A stretch of DNA of 64,000 nt from Methanocella conradii HZ254 (lineage in GTDB: Archaea > Halobacteriota > Methanocellia > Methanocellales > Methanocellaceae): assembly GCF_000251105.1 (NCBI RefSeq), contig NC_017034.1:2294001-2358000 (forward strand), written 5' to 3'. Made by a program: the position numbers and the translations under genes. Position 1 is the stretch's first letter. The number at the start of each line of letters is the position of its first letter. The notes beneath the pieces were generated by a model, which did no database searches, was not told the DNA's origin, and was given only the letters and a program-made list of their open reading frames with translations. Positions 59,909 through 64,000 of the stretch are shown here, in pieces.

Positions 59909-60580
59909 TTAAGCCTTAATCCAGCCCTTCTCGACCCAATGCTGGTAGTTGTGCGCCCACCTTTCCTTGTTAAAGGTGAGGGTCTGCTCGAATCGCCTGC
60001 GCCACTCCTTTATGGGAGCCTCCTGCTCGGGGTAGCTTCGCTTCTCCTTTATGGCAGCGACAAGCTCCTTCCCTACCTCGCGCGCCTTCCTGATGGCCTC
60101 CTCAGCGCCCTGCGGCCCCTGGGCGTTCGAGAAGCCGACGCTGCCGACGACGAGGCCACCAGACCTGTTGATAAAGGAGCTCATGACCTTGAGCACGCCC
60201 TCATACTCGCTACCGCCAGACGTGGTAAGGGTCAGGCCATACTTTCCATCGAGGAGCTGCTCATGAATGCTGTTGGCGCTCCGGTCCAGGAACGTCTTTA
60301 GCTGTGCTGACACGTTATCGATATAGTTAGGACTGCTCAGGATTACGCCATCGGCCGAGAAAAACTTCTCGGCGATTTTGTTATATTCATCCTTCTGTAC
60401 GCACTTCCCCTTCGCATAGCAGGAAACACAGCCTTTACAGTAGTTAATCTTCATCTTTGCTATGTTTATGATTTCCGTCTCTGCGCCGGCCTCGCGTGCC
60501 CCCTCCAGGGCTGCGTTCACCAGCCGAAGCGTCGTGCTGTTCTTGCCCTTCGGGCTGCTGGTGATGGCTACTATCTTCAT
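59909..60580 (-). CDS. Iron-sulfur flavoprotein (Isf-like)
   Basis: 223 aa flavodoxin-fold protein of the NADPH-dependent FMN reductase/Isf group. FMN loop SSPKGKNSTTLRLV (about 8-21), Cys cluster YCKGCVSCYAKGKC (about 48-61) with the compact spacing of the Isf [4Fe-4S] site, SSPNYIDNVSAQLK and the TLTTSGGSEYEG segment. Methanosarcina Isf accepts electrons from ferredoxin and can reduce O2 or H2O2. Stands alone. Confidence 0.86.
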   Translation of the reverse strand: MKIVAITSSPKGKNSTTLRLVNAALEGAREAGAETEIINIAKMKINYCKGCVSCYAKGKCVQKDEYNKIAEKFFSADGVILSSPNYIDNVSAQLKTFLDRSANSIHEQLLDGKYGLTLTTSGGSEYEGVLKVMSSFINRSGGLVVGSVGFSNAQGPQGAEEAIRKAREVGKELVAAIKEKRSYPEQEAPIKEWRRRFEQTLTFNKERWAHNYQHWVEKGWIKA

Positions 60581-60655
60581 GATTTAGAAATTAATCACAT
60601 GGTTCTATATAGTTTATCACACTAATTTTTAATATTATGAAAATAAGTATTATGT

Positions 60656-61939
60656 GTGCTCGATCTGTCTTTACCTTTACTGGGAGCGTCCGTGCTAGCA
60701 GGGATCGTCGTGGGGTGCGCGGCCGGGCTGCTGCCGGGAGTTCATGTCAATAACACCTCAGCCATATTATTGGGCATGACGCCGTCCCTGGCGGCCCTTG
60801 GATTACCCACCCTCTACGTGGCGGTCATCATCGTCGCAAGCACCATCTCCCAGAGCTTTTTGGACATAGTTCCTTCAATTTTTCTAGGGGCGCCCGACGA
60901 GGCCACGGCCATGGCTGTTCTCCCGGGACACAGGATGCTGCTCGAGGGCAGGGGCGCCGAGGCTGTGAGGCTATCCGCCATGGGAAGCGCGCTAGCCATT
61001 GGCATCTCTTTAATACTAATCGCCCCTCTATCCTTCTTTTTCAAGGCTTTCAACGGGCTGCTCCAGGATTCCATGGGCTTCATCCTGATCGCCATATCGG
61101 CGCTGACCATACTATCCAATCGTGGCGCCGGGCCGTTCGCAGGGCTTTGTGAGAGACTCAGGGCCATCGCATGGGCCGCCGCAATCTTTTGTACTTGTGG
61201 CCTGTTAGGCCTGGTGGCATTCGAGGCAGAGCCGCTGCTCTCACCCCCCGTGCGCATCGCTGCTCCTTCCATGCTACTACCGTTATTGTCCGGGCTGTTC
61301 GGCGCCCCTACGCTGCTGCTGAGCCTGCGCTCCACGCCCGCCATGCCTCCCCAGCATAAAAGCTCGCCATCGCTGTCCGCCGGCGATACCCTAAAAGGCG
61401 CATTCGCGGGGACGGCGGCCGGCGCCCTGGTATCATGGTTCCCGGCGGTGAGCGCGGGAGTGGCGACCACCCTGACGGGCATCTTCTCGAAAAAGGGCGA
61501 GCATGACGACCGCAAGTACCTTGTATCGGTATCTGGCGTTAACACGGCAAACGCCATCTTTTCCCTGGTCGCCTTCTACGTTATAGGGCATCCCAGGAGC
61601 GGCGCGATAGCAGCAGCCCAAAGCGTTATCGGAGCCATAGACTTTCAGGCCTTCCTTCTCCTCCTATTCGTCATGTGCCTTTCAGGGTCGCTGGCCTATC
61701 CGCTCACATTGGCCGCCGGAGGCCTTGCGGCCATGGCGTTCTCAAAGGTTAGCTATAGCATGCTAAACGTGTCCGTGCTCCTATTTTTAGGGGCCATGTG
61801 CGTGGCCATGACAGGCTTTCTAGGCCTGTCGGTATTCCTCGCATCAGCCATGATAGGGCTCGCCCCTCACCTCGTCAACGTGAGAAAAACATGTCTAATG
61901 GGCGTGCTCCTCGTGCCCTGCATACTATATTTCATTTGA
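60656..61939 (+). CDS. TctA/DUF112-type membrane permease
   Basis: 427 aa with ten or more membrane segments. The N-terminus GCAAGLLPGVHVNNTSAILLG and a second inverted-half copy (GTAAGALVSWFPAVSAGVATT, residues about 250-270) are the repeated G-x3-G-x2-PG motif of the TctA family. Bacterial TctA works with TctB and TctC to take up carboxylates; archaeal single proteins lack these partners and have unknown substrates. Start codon GTG at 60656; no in-frame ATG nearby. Confidence 0.8.
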   Translation: MLDLSLPLLGASVLAGIVVGCAAGLLPGVHVNNTSAILLGMTPSLAALGLPTLYVAVIIVASTISQSFLDIVPSIFLGAPDEATAMAVLPGHRMLLEGRGAEAVRLSAMGSALAIGISLILIAPLSFFFKAFNGLLQDSMGFILIAISALTILSNRGAGPFAGLCERLRAIAWAAAIFCTCGLLGLVAFEAEPLLSPPVRIAAPSMLLPLLSGLFGAPTLLLSLRSTPAMPPQHKSSPSLSAGDTLKGAFAGTAAGALVSWFPAVSAGVATTLTGIFSKKGEHDDRKYLVSVSGVNTANAIFSLVAFYVIGHPRSGAIAAAQSVIGAIDFQAFLLLLFVMCLSGSLAYPLTLAAGGLAAMAFSKVSYSMLNVSVLLFLGAMCVAMTGFLGLSVFLASAMIGLAPHLVNVRKTCLMGVLLVPCILYFI

Positions 61940-62038
61940 CCTTTCGAAGGCCTCTTTTCCCGCCTTCCACTTTTCTATCCTCGCCAGTAATGCAGGGCTC
62001 TTACCGAGCGCTTCCCTGAGCGGCTCCATGGCGCTCAT
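61925..62038 (-). CDS. Possible 37-residue protein
   Basis: Short frame starting MSAMEPLREALGKSPALLAR and continuing IEKWKAGKEAFERSNEI, which would form an amphipathic helix. Codon third positions are moderately GC-rich. It overlaps the end of the opposite permease by 15 bp. A second in-frame ATG is at 62029. No clear Shine-Dalgarno; a TATA-like CAGATATAAG lies 35-50 bp upstream. Weakly supported. Confidence 0.33.
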   Translation of the reverse strand: MSAMEPLREALGKSPALLARIEKWKAGKEAFERSNEI

Positions 62039-62108
62039 CACAGATAAACCATAGTGCCCACGTAGCATCTAAAGGCTTATATCTGATATCGTAATATTAA
62101 CTTCGATT

Positions 62109-62966
62109 ATGGTACGGATAGCGCTGCCCAATAAAGGAAGAGTGTACGAGCCGATCCTGGAGCTATTCGAGCGGGCGGGGCTTCACATAGTGGACCACTC
62201 CGAGAGGAGCCTGTTCGCCAAGACGGTAGATGACGAGATTTCCCTGCTTTTCGCGAGGGCTCGCGACATTCCCGAATACGTGGAGAATGGGGCCGCAGAC
62301 CTGGGCATAACCGGCGAGGATTTTATTGAAGAGTCAGGGGCGGTAGTTGAGACGTTGCTGGATCTGGGCATCGGTCGGGCTGACCTCGTGCTGGCCGTAC
62401 CAGAAGACTCGAGCATAGAGCGGCTTGACCAGCTTGAAAATAAAAAGATAGCGACAGAGTTCCCAAATATAACGAAGAAATTTTTCGGCTCAAATGGGGT
62501 GAGAGTACACGTAGTCGAGGTATCGGGCGCCACGGAGATAACGCCCCACATTGGCGTGGCCGACGCCATCGTAGACCTCACTTCTAGCGGCACCACGCTT
62601 TCCATAAACCACTTAAAGGTGATCGCCCACGTGATGCGCACATCCCAGCGCCTCATAGCGAACAAGGAGAGCCGGGCGAGGATGCCTACAAAGATGGCGG
62701 AGATAACCCTTGCGCTGGAGAGCGTCATCGAGGCCAGGGGGAAGCGCTATCTGATGATGAACGTCCCCGCATCAGCGCTGGAGGAAGTTAAGAAAAAGCT
62801 GCCTGGCATGTCAGGCCCCACCGTGATGAGGGTCGAGTCGAGCTCGCCCATGTGTGCCGTGCACGCCGTCGTACACGAGATGGAGATATACAAGATCATC
62901 AACGAGCTTAAAAGCGTGGGCGCGAGGGATATCCTTATAGTGCCCATCGAACGTATTGTACGCTAA
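62109..62966 (+). CDS. hisG: ATP phosphoribosyltransferase (long form)
   Basis: First enzyme of histidine biosynthesis, joins ATP and PRPP; 285 aa. N-terminal RIALPNKGRVYEPILELF, GADLGITGEDF, the PRPP loop DLTSSGTTL (about 157-165), and a C-terminal regulatory ACT-like domain from about 210 (RYLMMNVPASALEEVKKKLP, GPTVMRVESSSPMCAVHAVV), so it is the hexameric long form, probably feedback-inhibited by His. The stop is 17 bp before the ATG of the next gene. Confidence 0.95.
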   Translation: MVRIALPNKGRVYEPILELFERAGLHIVDHSERSLFAKTVDDEISLLFARARDIPEYVENGAADLGITGEDFIEESGAVVETLLDLGIGRADLVLAVPEDSSIERLDQLENKKIATEFPNITKKFFGSNGVRVHVVEVSGATEITPHIGVADAIVDLTSSGTTLSINHLKVIAHVMRTSQRLIANKESRARMPTKMAEITLALESVIEARGKRYLMMNVPASALEEVKKKLPGMSGPTVMRVESSSPMCAVHAVVHEMEIYKIINELKSVGARDILIVPIERIVR

Positions 62967-62982
62967 TTTAGAGGGATTTACC

Positions 62983-63660
62983 ATGATCGACTGGAGAAAG
63001 TGGAGACATGTGACCAAGCTTGACCCCGATAAGCCTATAACGCCTAAGGACGTTGCCGCTATCGTCGATTCCGGCACCGATGCCATCATGCTGTCCGGCA
63101 CCCAGAACATCACCAGGGAGAACGTGGCCAGCCTGGCGGACATGCTCAAGGATTACGACATCCCCAAGGTGCTGGAGCCTTCAAACACGGATGGGTTGAG
63201 GGAAGATGTGGACTTCCTTTTTGTCCCCTCGGTTTTGAACACTGACGTGGCGTTCTGGTTCATGGGCGCCCACAGGATTTGGGTCCAGAACTTCAGGATA
63301 GACTGGGAGAAGGTTGTGCCAGAGGCCTACATAGTTTTGAACCCTAAGTCTGCGGTCGCCAGGGTCACGAAAGCAAAGACGGACATCCTGCCGAAGGAGG
63401 CAGCCGCCTATGCGGAGTGCGCGGACAGGTTCTTCCACTTCCCCATCGTTTACGTCGAGTATAGCGGAACCTATGGCGACCCCGAGGTGGTGAAGGCCAT
63501 CAGGGAAAGGCTGCACGGCTCGATATTGTATTATGGCGGAGGAATTAATAGCAGGGAGCGTGCCCTGGAGATGTCCAGGTACGCCAGCACCATCGTGGTG
63601 GGCAACCTCGTCTACGAGCCTGGCGGCATTGAAAAGCTAAAAGAGACCATAGTAAAATGA
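62983..63660 (+). CDS. Geranylgeranylglyceryl phosphate synthase
   Basis: First committed step of archaeal ether-lipid synthesis: attaches geranylgeranyl to glycerol-1-phosphate; 225 aa TIM barrel of the PcrB/GGGPS family. Signatures: WRHVTKLDPDKPI (start), VLEPSNTDGLREDVDFLFVPSVLN, FPIVYVEYSGTYGDPEVVKA, and the phosphate loop YYGGGINSRERA with GNLVYE. The frame is open from 62956, but GAGGG before the ATG at 62983 and the family start decide. Functionally linked to the mevalonate operon at 27.5-31 kb. Confidence 0.93.
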   Translation: MIDWRKWRHVTKLDPDKPITPKDVAAIVDSGTDAIMLSGTQNITRENVASLADMLKDYDIPKVLEPSNTDGLREDVDFLFVPSVLNTDVAFWFMGAHRIWVQNFRIDWEKVVPEAYIVLNPKSAVARVTKAKTDILPKEAAAYAECADRFFHFPIVYVEYSGTYGDPEVVKAIRERLHGSILYYGGGINSRERALEMSRYASTIVVGNLVYEPGGIEKLKETIVK

Positions 63661-63662
63661 TC

Positions 63663-64000
63663 TCACTTATAAAGCCTCAGCCTGTACGTGAAAAGCATGT
63701 AATCTATTTCAAACTTTTTAAAGCGGGATTCCCTGGAGAGCTCCGCCAGCATTTTCTCATCGTAGAATGGCTCGGTTAGCGTGTGCATGCGCATTAATAA
63801 TGAGGCTACGGTGCCATAGCGGCTTTTCAGATGGCTCCAGGCCTGAGGGCTTACCTTTTTCGGGATATCGTATATCCATGCTTCGCCGCCTTCGCGCAGC
63901 ACCCGATAGATTTCATCCAGCGCCGCGTCCGGCTTCTTCCAGTGGTGGAATGAGAGCGTGCTTATCACGAGGTCGAACTCTTCGTCGCCGACGGGCAACT
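63663..64000 (-). CDS. Class I SAM-dependent methyltransferase, 3' part only
   Basis: C-terminal 112 residues of a methyltransferase whose start lies beyond the window. EEFDLVISTLSFHHWKKPDA is motif II/III, and EIYRVLREGGEAWIYDI the post-motif strand. The first motif (SAM-binding GxGxG) is outside. Substrate unknown. The frame is open to the last base; the TTG at 63998 is not a likely start. Confidence 0.8.
   Translation of the reverse strand, partial: LPVGDEEFDLVISTLSFHHWKKPDAALDEIYRVLREGGEAWIYDIPKKVSPQAWSHLKSRYGTVASLLMRMHTLTEPFYDEKMLAELSRESRFKKFEIDYMLFTYRLRLYK

Overview
The window looks like a chromosomal stretch of a hydrogenotrophic methanogenic archaeon, most likely of the order Methanocellales (Methanocella-like). 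That assignment is inference. It rests on a complete formylmethanofuran dehydrogenase / heterodisulfide reductase / F420-nonreducing hydrogenase cluster, the archaeal mevalonate trio (thiolase, HMG-CoA synthase, DUF35 protein), archaeal geranylgeranylglyceryl phosphate synthase, FEN-1, a presenilin-type protease, MsvR-type regulators, TATA-box promoters with several leaderless starts, moderately high GC coding DNA, and many oxygen-defence genes. No rRNA, tRNA or CRISPR array was recognised.

Layout. 1-4 kb: copper ATPase (5' end outside) and an archaeal glutamate-synthase-like protein. 4.0-6.3 kb: a SemiSWEET gene and a palindromic repeat element interrupted by a 1,338-bp insertion sequence with a dead transposase. 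6.3-14.3 kb: ion permease/pheA pair, PadR regulator, presenilin-like protease, NOG1-like GTPase, signal peptidase, flavin reductase, PHP phosphoesterase. 14.4-18.6 kb: a leftward run from fprA through rubrerythrin and desulfoferrodoxin to an ornithine cyclodeaminase homologue, with msvR divergent from fprA. 18.6-21.9 kb: TnpB remnant, TatD, hemerythrin, Usp. 21.9-26.3 kb: kdpFABC. 26.3-27.3 kb: two tiny Lys-rich peptides and hypB. 27.5-31 kb: XRE regulator and mevalonate trio. 31-32.4 kb: flavodoxin and a second signal peptidase. 32.4-36.4 kb: an AT-rich island with two broken genes. 37-39.5 kb: a second V4R regulator divergent from hcp. 39.5-43.3 kb: chagasin-like inhibitor, metal chaperone, frameshifted rubredoxin, iron-sulfur membrane protein, DUF2148 protein, FEN-1. 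43.3-45.6 kb: second palindromic repeat element, DUF169 protein and others. 45.7-58.3 kb: fwd-hdr-mvh cluster. 58.3-64 kb: lipoprotein, DUF169, Fe-S flavoprotein, TctA-like permease, hisG, GGGP synthase and a partial methyltransferase.

How it works together. The leftward fwdGF-hdrCBA-mvhD-fwdDBAC operon and the divergent mvhGA operon encode the first and last steps of CO2-dependent methanogenesis joined by flavin-based electron bifurcation; hypB supports nickel insertion into hydrogenase. FprA, rubrerythrin, desulfoferrodoxin, Hcp, hemerythrin and (broken) rubredoxin handle O2, superoxide, peroxide and nitrogen oxides. Two paralogous V4R regulators sit opposite fprA and hcp, with TTCG-N7/8-CGAA inverted repeats between each pair.

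Most noteworthy: (i) two copies of a composite palindromic repeat element, one used as an IS target and the other preserving the empty site; (ii) paralogous 24- and 26-residue Cys/Lys peptides with matching upstream signals; (iii) the paired V4R regulators and their boxes; (iv) several genes broken at simple repeats (TA dinucleotide, T10 tract, 22-bp duplication); (v) a dispersed hairpin-plus-motif found 78-97 bp upstream of three rightward genes.
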